This document shows, piece after piece, positions 17,088 through 25,641 of a DNA stretch of 64,000 nucleotides. Under the pieces are notes generated by a model. It was not told the origin of the DNA. It ran no database searches and saw only the letters and a list, made by a program, of their open reading frames with translations. Source of the stretch: UTCHB3 sp002050155 (GTDB taxonomy: Bacteria; Bacteroidota; Ignavibacteria; Ignavibacteriales; Ignavibacteriaceae). A program made the translations under genes and the position numbers. Each line of letters begins with the position of its first letter. Position 1 is the first letter of the stretch. Where the stretch lies: contig CP129491.1 in the NCBI GenBank assembly GCA_030584105.1, positions 2,790,001-2,854,000 on the forward strand. The letters run 5' to 3'.

Positions 17088-17725
17088 TGTTATTCTTGTT
17101 AATGAAAAATTACATTTGAGTGAGTGGGTGGGGGTTGCTCACATTTCTGCATGATAACTGTTGCAACGGATGTGTTTAATAGTAAGAGCAGGATTTAATC
17201 AACCTGCATTTCTTCAAAAAAACCGCTGCAACAGGGGTGTTTAACGGTGAAAGCAGGGTTTAACCTGCTTGCATTTGCATTGCAGTCGTCGAGCGGTTTT
17301 CTTATAACCAACTGTTGCTTGGACGAAACTCAACCACGATAAATTTGGTAACTTTCGACCGGTAAAGTCAAAAATTTTCGACGAATGGTGCAAATAAATT
17401 TGGATAATTTTTCAAAATTTTATTACTTTTGCAATATAATAATTAATATTTCAGACAGTGTATCATTTTAACAGTTACCCAATACAGAGTATAGGCTGTA
17501 TTTCCCCGGGTTTTTCATCGAAAGTAGTGATGCTTTTGTCTGGTGCCATTCTGCCCGTGTCTCTCTTAGGAGAAACCCTTTTTTCGATTTTTACAACGAG
17601 AATCCGATTCAGTTCATGTGATTTTGAACAAACTTTCGTTAAGGGTGAAAGTTTATATTGGTGTGCAATGAAAAGCAGATTTATTTTTCGGACTGCACAT
17701 CTTTTTAATAATTATTTTACCAAGC
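17088..17725. other. Long non-coding region upstream of the sugar transferase
   Basis: Holds a degenerate 65-bp direct repeat (TGTTGCAACGGATGTGTTTAA-like at 17160 and GCTGCAACAGGGGTGTTTAA-like at 17225), then AT-rich DNA with a Bacteroidetes-type promoter at 17399-17431. The ~290 bases from that promoter to the start codon would be a long 5' leader. A 95-codon GTG-started frame from 17458 overlaps the next gene and looks spurious. Confidence 0.5.
17399..17431 (+). promoter_or_regulatory. Bacteroidetes-type promoter (TTTG, 21 bases, TAnnTTTG)
   Basis: TTTG at 17399-17402, a 21-base spacer, then TACTTTTG at 17424-17431. This matches the published Bacteroidetes -33 TTTG / -7 TAnnTTTG pattern and spacing. 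It is followed by TTGCAATATAATA, a 13-mer that recurs before the gene at 40589. Confidence 0.5.
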
Positions 17726-18850
17726 ATGATTCCAAAGACCCGTAAGAGAAAAAGAATGAGATTTGAAGAATTAGCACAGCCTGTTCTGGATGGGATGCCG
17801 CTCGAAAATCTTATGCTCGATTATAGGATCGCTAACACAGTTGGCGCCGAGGCTTTGGAATTTATTCGTCAGCAGGTCAATCTTAACACTTTAAGCACAA
17901 AAGTTTTACATACTTCTTCCAAGTTTAATGTTGAATCAATCTCAGATTCTGAAATCTCAGATTTTGTTAACATTCGCCCTCTGAACCATGTAAGATATTT
18001 GAATAAATTTTTTGAAGCCATCAACCGAAAGCTTCCTGAGGATGGAATATTTGTCGGGACTTTTGAAACTTTCGGGCAACGCCGCCGCAGAATTTTCCAC
18101 AGATATAAGAAATGGATAGCCGCACCGGTTTATTTTGTTGATTTCATGTTTCACAGGGTCTTCCCGAAAGTTAAACTAACCCGGAAGATTTACTATTTCC
18201 TCACAGGCGGTACAAACCGGGTTTATTCTTTAACTGAAATGTTGGGAAGATTGGTCTCCTGCGGTTTTGATATAGTTGACTATAAACAATACAGCGAGCA
18301 AACCTATTTCGCAGTAAGAAAAATATCCGAACCCGAATACAACGAAGAGCCTTCTTACGGGCCACTCTTTAAGATGCGCAGAATTGGTAAGAACGGAAAA
18401 GTTATTCATGTTTATAAATTCCGCACTATGCACCCATATTCTGAATATCTGCAGAAATATGTGTTCGAAAAAAACAAACTTCAGGAAGGCGGGAAAATAA
18501 AAGACGATTTCAGAATCACCTACTGGGGCAGGATCATGCGCAAACTTTGGATTGACGAACTACCTATGTTCATCAACTTCTTTAAAGGTGATTTGAAGCT
18601 TGTTGGTGTCCGCCCTCTTAGCAAACACTACCTTAGCCTTTATGATGACGAACTCCGAGAGTTGCGGATGCGCTACAAGCCGGGGTTAGTCCCTCCATTC
18701 TATGCAGACATGCCGAAAACGCTCGAAGAGATAATCGAGTCCGAAAAAAGATATTTGCATCAATTTGAAAAGTATGGTTTTATAACCGATACAAAGTACT
18801 TTTTCAAAGCCGTTTATAATATTCTGATCAAAAGAGCAAGAAGCAACTAA
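17726..18850 (+). CDS. Sugar transferase (PF02397-like) with methyltransferase-like N-terminal part
   Basis: Likely transfers a sugar phosphate to a lipid carrier in polysaccharide synthesis. The C-terminal ~180 residues carry the bacterial sugar transferase core: FKMRRIGKNGKVIHVYKFRTM, DDFRITYWGRIMRKLWIDELP, INFFKGDLKLVGVRPL and RYKPGL. Two oddities: the usual N-terminal membrane hairpin is missing, and residues ~80-190 (IRPLNHVRYLNKFFEAIN, GGTNRVYSLTEMLGRLVSCGFDIVDY, YFAVRK) resemble the C-terminal half of a SAM-dependent methyltransferase with no GxGxG motif. The start may be the ATG at 17726 or at 17756, the latter preceded by AAGAGAAAAAG. Confidence 0.75.
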   Translation: MIPKTRKRKRMRFEELAQPVLDGMPLENLMLDYRIANTVGAEALEFIRQQVNLNTLSTKVLHTSSKFNVESISDSEISDFVNIRPLNHVRYLNKFFEAINRKLPEDGIFVGTFETFGQRRRRIFHRYKKWIAAPVYFVDFMFHRVFPKVKLTRKIYYFLTGGTNRVYSLTEMLGRLVSCGFDIVDYKQYSEQTYFAVRKISEPEYNEEPSYGPLFKMRRIGKNGKVIHVYKFRTMHPYSEYLQKYVFEKNKLQEGGKIKDDFRITYWGRIMRKLWIDELPMFINFFKGDLKLVGVRPLSKHYLSLYDDELRELRMRYKPGLVPPFYADMPKTLEEIIESEKRYLHQFEKYGFITDTKYFFKAVYNILIKRARSN

Positions 18851-18961
18851 ATTTTTTTTCTTTTTTATTCAGTAATAATTCAGTAATTTGAAATTAAATC
18901 TTTTCCTTAGTTTGAAAAGGTAAAGTTTGTTCATTTAATTACAAATAATCGCGGAGATAAA

Positions 18962-19495
18962 ATGAAAAAATTTCATTTACTTTTATTGGTTCTCTTTTTT
19001 GCGCCATTAACCTTCAGCCAGTTGCCAACCTTTAAACTTGGTGTAGGTGCAAGTACGGGCATTCCTATGGGCGCTTTTAGTGATTGGTACAACACCGGTT
19101 TTGGTGCACACGCCACTTTAATTTTCCCCACACCTGTTGTTGAAGTGTCGGCAACGGTGGGCTACCTTTCATTTGGTTCAAAGGTTACCGGCGCCAGTGC
19201 TCTGAGTTTGGTGCCAATTACTGCAAACGCCAGATACTATTTTTCACCGGTTGCGCTGCGTCCTTATGGTGAAGTAAGTGCAGGGTTGGGAATTATGTCA
19301 GGTGGCGGCTCTTCTGAAACGAAACATCATATCGCAATTGGTGTTGGTATTTTAACAGATTTGGCTCCCAAAATTGATTTAGATGTCAATGCCAAATACA
19401 ACCTGATGGGGCATAAGTTCTACGACAGTTCATCACCGGATGGAAGTGCCGGAACTTATCTCGGAATTAACGCCGGTATCAGGTTTAAACTCTAA
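18962..19495 (+). CDS. Small outer-membrane beta-barrel protein
   Basis: 177 residues with a signal peptide (1-19, ending TFSQ) and alternating hydrophobic/polar strands rich in Gly and aromatic residues (VEVSATVGYLSF, ARYYFSPVALRPYGEVSAGLG, HHIAIGVGILTDLAP, IDLDVNAKYNL). It ends in the short terminal strand GINAGIRFKL, typical of 8-stranded outer-membrane barrels. Function unknown. ATG preceded by GCGGAGATAAA. It stands alone, converging on the large kinase gene. Confidence 0.75.
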   Translation: MKKFHLLLLVLFFAPLTFSQLPTFKLGVGASTGIPMGAFSDWYNTGFGAHATLIFPTPVVEVSATVGYLSFGSKVTGASALSLVPITANARYYFSPVALRPYGEVSAGLGIMSGGGSSETKHHIAIGVGILTDLAPKIDLDVNAKYNLMGHKFYDSSSPDGSAGTYLGINAGIRFKL

Positions 19496-19551
19496 AACTC
19501 ATACTGCACTTTTTGCAGTTAACCGTTAGTTTTTCGGTAATTGGTTAGTTT

Positions 19552-19740
19552 GCAATTGACTGCCGGTTTAACCGATAGCGGGATATGAGGCTATGATCCG
19601 ATCAACCGGCTGCATATTGGTTGCTTATATACTTAGCAATTAACCGCCGGCTTAACCGATAGCGGGATATGAGACTATGATCCGATCAACCGGCTGCATA
19701 TTGGTTGCTTATATACTTAGCAATTAACCGCCGGCTTAAC
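19552..19740. repeat. 84-bp tandem repeat, two full copies plus 21 bases of a third
   Basis: Copies start at 19552, 19636 and 19720 (GCAATT..GCCGG..TTAACCGATAGCGGGATATG). The first two are nearly identical. They lie between the barrel gene and the convergent terminator and show no reading frame of interest. Confidence 0.95.
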
Positions 19741-19862
19741 TTGATATATTAATTACTAAAATACAAACTAAGTCTTAACCACCGGTTTCCTTGTACATGT
19801 TTAATGCATTGCAAGTAAAAAACATGGTAAACAGTGTAATTCAGCAAATATTTATTTTTTAG

Positions 19863-19894
19863 AAAAAGGCTGCCCTGAACCGGCAGCCTTTTTT
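19863..19894. terminator. Bidirectional terminator between convergent genes
   Basis: Perfect 12-bp stem AAAAAGGCTGCC / GGCAGCCTTTTT with a 7-base loop. It is T-rich on both strands and serves the barrel gene and the kinase gene. Confidence 0.92.
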
Positions 19895-19909
19895 AATTTT
19901 AGAATTAAG

Positions 19910-22900
19910 CTACACCACTTCGTGGTGTTTGGCGGTGAAGATAGTTCTCACGGCATTTTGCAGGGCTTCTTTGAATTTTTGCAGGTTAACGGGTTTGTTG
20001 AAAACGGCTTCTGCGCCGGCTTCGCTGTAAGCGATATTTTCGCTTCTGCCCATGTTGGTATCGAGGATGATGCAGGGGATTCGCGCCTGCCGTGGGTTTG
20101 AGTTGATGGCTTTAATTAAATCGAAACCGGTTTTTGCTCCCAACGAATGGGCTGTAACAACCACGGCAGGAACTGAAGCCAAAATATTGGAGGCAGCTTC
20201 TTCAAAATCTTTAAGCGACACCACTTCGTAACCGGGCATAAGATTGGAAATTATTTTGCCGAAAAGCACACGGTCTGTGTGGTTGGTTTCAACCAAAGCA
20301 ATTTTTGAAGACGCAACCGGAAGCGTGAATAAAAACTTAGTGCCGGCTCCCACTTTGCTCTCTAAGCGAATAGTACCGCCGTGTTTTTGAATAATTTCCT
20401 GCACAACATTAAGCCCAAGCCCTGTTCCTTTTTCACCCTCAGTTCCGGGCGTGGTAAATTTCGAATCAATTCTGAAAAGGTTGGGGATATCACTCTCTTT
20501 AATACCTACGCCGGTATCTTTAACAAACACTTCCAAAAATCTTCCTTCGGTTTCACCGGTTATCCCGGCTGTTATTTTACCACCTGAAGGCGTAAACTTA
20601 ATTGCGTTCGAAAAAAGGTTGTTAAAAACCTGAAGGATTAGGTTTTGATCGACAAAAACAACGATGTCTTTAGGTGTATCGTTTATCAGTTCGATATTCT
20701 TCTGCATGGCCGTACCTGAAACCGCCGAGAAAGATTTGCTGATAATAGTGTGCAGCCCTTGTTTAACCGGTTCAAACTTCATTCTGCCGGTTTGCAGCCT
20801 CGTCCAGTCCAAAAGCGAGTTAACCAGACTGAGCATAATTTTTGTGGAATCCTGAATATATGTGATATATTTCTTCATTTCATCCACTGTAAAATCGTCG
20901 GAAAGGAGCAGATCTGTAAACCCAAGAATCGAGCTGAAAGGTGTGCGCATGTCGTGCGAAATGATGGAAATAAACCGGTCTTTAGCTTCGTTAAGTTTTT
21001 TCAGGTCTTCGGTTGACTGGTTAATTTCCTGTTCAGCCTGCTTTTCTTTAGTAATATTGGAAACAAGGCCGAACATTTTAACAATCTTATCTCCATCGCG
21101 AATAATCGAAACTTTGTTTCTCACCCAAATTGAAGCACCGCTTTTGGTAATTATTCTGCACTCCAAAGAACCCGTTAATTTATATTTATTCCGAAGTAAG
21201 TCTTTAAGTTCCGAGAAATAATCCGCCAAATCTTCCGGGTGGATAATGCGGAACCAAAACCGGATATTATTTTGAAATTCGGCTATAGTGTAGCCCGTCA
21301 TTTCTGCGAAAGAAGCAGTAACGAAGAGTGGCGTAAATTCACTCTCTTTTCGCTCCATAATCCAGAGGAAATCGTCAATATTTTCAGCGATACTTCTGTA
21401 TTTTGCTTCCGACTCTTCAATCTGCCTTTGAGCATTTTTAATGGCAGTGATATCGCGTGTAATCAGTACCACAAAAGTTTTTCCGCTGAATTCAAAAGAA
21501 GCCCGTGAAAACTCCAGAATAAAAGTTGAACCGTCCTTTTTCACGCCAAGTGCTTCGTTTTCCTCGAGGGCTGCTTCTTCATTCCGGGCTGTAAACTCGT
21601 TGAAATTTCTGCCGATAATCTCCAATTCCGAATTGTAGCCGAACATTTTGGTGAAGCTGTTGTTAACAAAAATCAGTTCGTCTTCTTCTTTCAGAGCAAT
21701 CCCGTCATTTGAAGCTTCAAAAATTGACTGCATCAGCAGGATATCCTGCGCGGTTTTTTCCTCAGAAGTAAGATCGCGCAGCAGGCAGGAGTAAGAGTTC
21801 CAAATACCTTCCCCCTCTTCAAAATAGACGAAAGTTGCTTCAGCGGGGAATTCCTTTCCCGCATTAGAAACGGCAGTCACCCTCTCTTTGATCGTACTCT
21901 CGGTTCTTATCTGCTCCAAATTTGGTAAATAACCGGAAAAAATTTCCTGAATGCCGGTGGGCTGTTTCCCTTTTTTCTTCCCAAAAACCTGTGTAAATTT
22001 ATCGTTAACGCCTGTAATCTCAAGATTTTCGTTAAATCTGCAGATCATATCGTCTGCAGTATTCAAAAACGCGGAATATTGCTTGTTCAGCAGTTGCAGT
22101 TCTTTTTGTTCCGCTTGTTCTTCGGTGATATCCCGGCAGATCACCCACAGCCGTTCGCCGGTTGGGATCAATCTGAACTCGCCGAGGCTTGTTCCCTTAG
22201 GTGAAGTGTAGGTTGAGGTAAAAACACCCCCTTTAGACGAGCGGCGGAACTGCCGGATCAGGGTACTGATGCTTGTTCCGAACACTTCAATCATTTTTCT
22301 TCCGAAGAATTTTTCCGCTTCTTTACCCCACGAATTAATAGTGTTATTTTTACACAACGAGAAAAGCGCCAGCCCCCCTCTTTCGAAAAGAAGCGCATAT
22401 TCCTGAAGCTCGGCAAGCTGATCTTTCAGTTGTTGAAGCTCTTTATATGCCTCAGTTCTGTCGTAACAGATAAAAAGCGACATTTCCGCGCCATCAGCAC
22501 CTTTGAACGAAGAGGCTTTAATATCCAAGTACGAAGTTTTATCGCGGTGCTCAAAAGCAAGAAGCGATGAAGTGTCAGCCTCTGTAATATCACTGAAATT
22601 AAAGAGGGAATTGATATTTCTGCCGAGCACTTTTTCATCAGCGGTAAAAAAGTCGGATAGTTTTGTTCCTCCGTAGAAGACTATTTTTCCGCTGCCCTCG
22701 CAAACAAACACTAAATCGGAAAGGGCTGCTAAGGCATCACCTGCCAAGTCCGTTGGGAGGTTGGGTGTCATAGAAATTTCCGGAATCAGCCGCAGGTCTT
22801 CTACCAACAACACCGCTCCGTTGAACTCATTTTTTGAGAACAGCGGTATTCCCTTGCAGATTATGCTCAGGTTTCTCTTGCCGATACTGAGCCTTTTAAT

Positions 22901-23155
22901 CTCTTTTTCGAAAGGGATACCCTTTTGAATATGTTCCAATTCGTAGGAAAGGTCGATATTTTCGAACAGTTGGGTATCTGACACGGAGGAGTCTTTGCCG
23001 CTTCGGGTAAGTTTTTCGCTTACAATGCCCATCCCGATCAGAGTGCTATTCATGGATGTGATCTTCATCAATCGATCAAGAACCACCACGCCCACCGGCA
23101 GATGATCAACATCAATAAGCATGTTCCTGGCTGATTTAGGCTTGTTTTCAGGCAT
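19910..23155 (-). CDS. Multi-PAS hybrid sensor histidine kinase with degenerate receiver
   Basis: Large cytoplasmic sensor kinase (1081 residues, no TM segment seen). About six PAS-like domains fill residues ~10-715, e.g. SDLVFVCEGSGKIVFY, ADDMICRFNENLEITGVN, SNDGIALKEEDELIFVNNSFTKMFGY, and a PAS_3-type domain with FRIIHPEDLADY. DHp with FISIISHDMRTPFSS, His734. HATPase: NLFSNAIKFTPSGGK, DTGVGI, GEKGTGLGLNVV. The C-terminal ~120 residues have the receiver fold (IALVETN at the start, Lys1054 in FNKPVN), but the phospho-acceptor Asp site is Ala1002 (VVVTAHSLGAKTG), so the domain probably cannot be phosphorylated. No response regulator is adjacent. Divergent from the cytochrome gene. Confidence 0.92.
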   Translation of the reverse strand: MPENKPKSARNMLIDVDHLPVGVVVLDRLMKITSMNSTLIGMGIVSEKLTRSGKDSSVSDTQLFENIDLSYELEHIQKGIPFEKEIKRLSIGKRNLSIICKGIPLFSKNEFNGAVLLVEDLRLIPEISMTPNLPTDLAGDALAALSDLVFVCEGSGKIVFYGGTKLSDFFTADEKVLGRNINSLFNFSDITEADTSSLLAFEHRDKTSYLDIKASSFKGADGAEMSLFICYDRTEAYKELQQLKDQLAELQEYALLFERGGLALFSLCKNNTINSWGKEAEKFFGRKMIEVFGTSISTLIRQFRRSSKGGVFTSTYTSPKGTSLGEFRLIPTGERLWVICRDITEEQAEQKELQLLNKQYSAFLNTADDMICRFNENLEITGVNDKFTQVFGKKKGKQPTGIQEIFSGYLPNLEQIRTESTIKERVTAVSNAGKEFPAEATFVYFEEGEGIWNSYSCLLRDLTSEEKTAQDILLMQSIFEASNDGIALKEEDELIFVNNSFTKMFGYNSELEIIGRNFNEFTARNEEAALEENEALGVKKDGSTFILEFSRASFEFSGKTFVVLITRDITAIKNAQRQIEESEAKYRSIAENIDDFLWIMERKESEFTPLFVTASFAEMTGYTIAEFQNNIRFWFRIIHPEDLADYFSELKDLLRNKYKLTGSLECRIITKSGASIWVRNKVSIIRDGDKIVKMFGLVSNITKEKQAEQEINQSTEDLKKLNEAKDRFISIISHDMRTPFSSILGFTDLLLSDDFTVDEMKKYITYIQDSTKIMLSLVNSLLDWTRLQTGRMKFEPVKQGLHTIISKSFSAVSGTAMQKNIELINDTPKDIVVFVDQNLILQVFNNLFSNAIKFTPSGGKITAGITGETEGRFLEVFVKDTGVGIKESDIPNLFRIDSKFTTPGTEGEKGTGLGLNVVQEIIQKHGGTIRLESKVGAGTKFLFTLPVASSKIALVETNHTDRVLFGKIISNLMPGYEVVSLKDFEEAASNILASVPAVVVTAHSLGAKTGFDLIKAINSNPRQARIPCIILDTNMGRSENIAYSEAGAEAVFNKPVNLQKFKEALQNAVRTIFTAKHHEVV

Positions 23156-23328
23156 AATTAATACTATTTAACATTGCAATTTAAGAGTTTATAACGAATA
23201 AACAGAGGGGGAACATTTTAAGGATGTCAGAGTAAAAAGAAAAGACTGCCAAATTTTGGTTTGTTTAGATATATAATATGTTCTATTTTTTAAATGCGAA
23301 AAAAATTAATTAGCAAAGGAATATAAAT

Positions 23329-23736
23329 ATGAAAAAGCTCGTTTTGCTTGCTGCGGTTGCGGTATTTTTCACTGCCGGCACGGCAATTGCGCAAAAAGCA
23401 CCGGCTGAAGCAAAAATTAAGATGTGTAACAGCTGCCACAAAGAGGGCAAAAACAAATTTGACGAGTATAAACTCTGGCTGCAAACAAACCACAAGAAAG
23501 TAACCTCTGCTTTTGATAAACCGGAAGCCGCAGAGATTGCTGCAAAAAATGGGGTTACAAATCCTAAAGAAGATCAAAAGTGCCTTTCGTGCCACACTAA
23601 TAAATTTGAAGCTGCTCAATTCGAGCCTAAAGATATCGATTGTATGACTTGTCACAACCCGGAAAGCAAGGTTCACGCAATTCCGGAGAAAGTCCAGCAC
23701 CCCGCTGCCACAAAAGCCGGTGTTAAGAACGATTAG
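23329..23736 (+). CDS. Exported tri-haem c-type cytochrome
   Basis: Periplasmic electron-transfer protein of 135 residues. Signal peptide 1-21 (cut after AIA). Three haem-binding CxxCH motifs: CNSCH (33-37), CLSCH (85-89) and CMTCH (105-109). Further His residues at 55, 116 and 124 could be distal axial ligands, as in multihaem cytochromes of the c7/c554 type. The remainder is Lys-rich. It has its own terminator and no redox partner next to it. AAAGGAATATAAAT precedes the ATG. Confidence 0.9.
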   Translation: MKKLVLLAAVAVFFTAGTAIAQKAPAEAKIKMCNSCHKEGKNKFDEYKLWLQTNHKKVTSAFDKPEAAEIAAKNGVTNPKEDQKCLSCHTNKFEAAQFEPKDIDCMTCHNPESKVHAIPEKVQHPAATKAGVKND

Positions 23737-23762
23737 TTCTTTCTTACTACTTTAATTTTATT

Positions 23763-23804
23763 GAGGCTGTATCGACTAAAAATATCGAACCGCCTCTTTT
23801 TTTT
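23763..23804 (+). terminator. Probable terminator after the cytochrome gene
   Basis: GAGGC / GCCTC outer stem with a TCGA / TCGA inner pairing, followed by eight T. Weaker than the other terminators in the window. Confidence 0.6.
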
Positions 23805-23915
23805 GTGGTTTTGGAACAAAGTGGAATTATTTGAGTATTATCACAGTTACTTAGATTATAAATGAATATATTTACATTTATAAATTTACATTCTTTGGAA
23901 ACAATAATTTAACCT

Positions 23916-24425
23916 ATGAACGCTAAAGTAAAACTTTTAATTTTGTCATCCTTTTTAATATCCGTAATTTTGATTGGATGTGGGACCAAAGAAGAACCAA
24001 AAGAACCGGCAGACTCAGTAAAAACAACCGTGCCTGATACTGCAACTGTTGATACCGTGGCTCAAGATTCTGTTGATGCAGTTAAGGATTCAGCGGAAAC
24101 TGAACCGGCAAAACCGAAATCCGTCTCCGTGCTTGGCACCTGGAGCGGTAAGCTTTCAAATTATTCAGCTACTTTAACAATATCTAACCAGAACGGAAAT
24201 AACTTCACCGGTTCTATTGTGGTGAACTACAGACATGTTGCAAAACACCCGGTTTCGGGAACTGTTGACCCTAATACGGGTGTTTTTTCGATGAGGGATA
24301 TGGATCAAACCACATCATCAGGCAAATATTACGGCAAGGTCTCCGGTAACGGAAGATCGATAAGCGGTTCATACACCGAGAACAAACCGGGCGGTATAAC
24401 CGTAAATTTTTCATTTAATAAATAA
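23916..24425 (+). CDS. Lipoprotein of unknown function with beta-rich domain
   Basis: Lipobox LIGC (Cys22). Residues 23-70 are an acidic, Pro/Thr/Val-rich spacer (KEEPKEPADSV.., DTATVDTVAQDSV). From residue 75 a ~95-residue beta-rich domain (GTWSGKLSNYSATLTISNQNG, SGSYTENKPGGITVNFSF) resembles small lipocalin-like or calycin barrels found in many Bacteroidota lipoproteins; the family is not identified. It is 34 bases upstream of a PEGA lipoprotein, so the two are probably cotranscribed. Confidence 0.7.
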   Translation: MNAKVKLLILSSFLISVILIGCGTKEEPKEPADSVKTTVPDTATVDTVAQDSVDAVKDSAETEPAKPKSVSVLGTWSGKLSNYSATLTISNQNGNNFTGSIVVNYRHVAKHPVSGTVDPNTGVFSMRDMDQTTSSGKYYGKVSGNGRSISGSYTENKPGGITVNFSFNK

Positions 24426-24459
24426 TCAATAATTAACTTAAGTCGGAGAACACTTCAAA

Positions 24460-25398
24460 ATGAGAAAACTCCTTTTTTCTATATTTACCATTTCAACTAT
24501 CCTTTTGATCACAGGTTGCGATAAGTTAGAAAACCCACTGGATCCTGATAAAGGTAAATTAGTAATCACTTCAACCCCTGCACTTGCTGATGTTTATGTT
24601 AACGGAACAAACTCAGGGAAAAAGACAGGCGATACACTTTCACTCGCAACCGGAACTTATAACATCACGCTGAAAAAAACCCTTTACAGTGATACCACAT
24701 TTTCAGTTACGGTGATAAAAGATCAGACTGTAAGCAAATCTGTTACAATGAAACAAGCCAGTTTCACTGTTAATTCAGCCCCTGACGGTGCTCAAATTTA
24801 CCTGAACGGTGTAAACACGAATGTTGTAACCAACGGTTCGATCCATCTTGCAGCAGGCACAAACACTATCACTCTTGTTTTAGCCGGCTATGCAGATACA
24901 ACCTTCACCGTTCCTGCTGATTCTGCAAGTAAAACTGTGAATATAACTTTAACACAACTCAACTTAGCTGAATATAAAAATGTTAAGATTTATGAATCAC
25001 AATCAACTGCCGCAGTACCGAGTGGATTGATTCTTTCAGTAGGTCGTGCATCCACAATTTCTTCAGGCATAAGCAAAGATTCCGTAGATATTTACTACAA
25101 AACCAACGGTTATTTGATTTCATCTGCTAAAGATTTCCCAAATCTTCCGAGAGAAACATACTTCAAACTTGGTTCGGCAACCATCATTTTAGACGGTGTT
25201 GATTCGCCTGCGAAGGATAACACATGGGCGTTAAGCATTTCAGATGCTCACTCAGAGTATTTCTTCCTTTATGATGCAAGCGGTCACTATTCAAAGATGA
25301 TCATCACCGGAACCGGCGGCGGAACAAGTGTTTCAGACCCTGCTTACCTTGAACTCCATTGGTTTTATAATAAAAACCAGGGCGACAAACGATTCTAA
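24460..25398 (+). CDS. PEGA-domain lipoprotein
   Basis: Lipobox ITGC (Cys20). Two PEGA repeats follow: VITSTPALADVYVNGTNSGK and SFTVNSAPDGAQIYLNGVN, each ending in a TYNITL/TNTITLVL..GY strand pair. PEGA domains are surface-layer-like beta modules. The C-terminal ~140 residues (STISSGISKDSVDIYYKT.., FFLYDASGHYSKMIITG) form an unrecognised beta-rich domain. Second gene of a lipoprotein pair ending at a strong terminator. Confidence 0.8.
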   Translation: MRKLLFSIFTISTILLITGCDKLENPLDPDKGKLVITSTPALADVYVNGTNSGKKTGDTLSLATGTYNITLKKTLYSDTTFSVTVIKDQTVSKSVTMKQASFTVNSAPDGAQIYLNGVNTNVVTNGSIHLAAGTNTITLVLAGYADTTFTVPADSASKTVNITLTQLNLAEYKNVKIYESQSTAAVPSGLILSVGRASTISSGISKDSVDIYYKTNGYLISSAKDFPNLPRETYFKLGSATIILDGVDSPAKDNTWALSISDAHSEYFFLYDASGHYSKMIITGTGGGTSVSDPAYLELHWFYNKNQGDKRF

Positions 25399-25436
25399 GA
25401 GACATCGTTTACCCACCTAAAAGGTTATAAAATTTT

Positions 25437-25477
25437 GAGGCTGCCTTGCATTGAATACCGGGCAGCCTCTTTTTTTT
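25437..25477 (+). terminator. Rho-independent terminator
   Basis: 9-bp perfect stem GAGGCTGCC / GGCAGCCTC with a 15-base loop, followed by eight T, after the PEGA lipoprotein. Confidence 0.9.
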
Positions 25478-25641
25478 GCCTTATTCAGAAATAATCAATT
25501 GCCCCACATAAGAACCCGCTTTTCTTTATCTTTGTACTTCATTTTCGGGTAATTTTCCGAAAAATTTGAATGTGTAACAAAGATCGAATGAACAATATAG
25601 AACAGATTATTATCAAAATAGAAGAGAACAAGAAAGAGATA

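Noticed and set aside
17458..17745. 95-codon ORF before the sugar transferase
   Set aside because: GTG start without ribosome-binding site, low-complexity AT-rich origin, overlaps the true gene and sits inside the probable leader.
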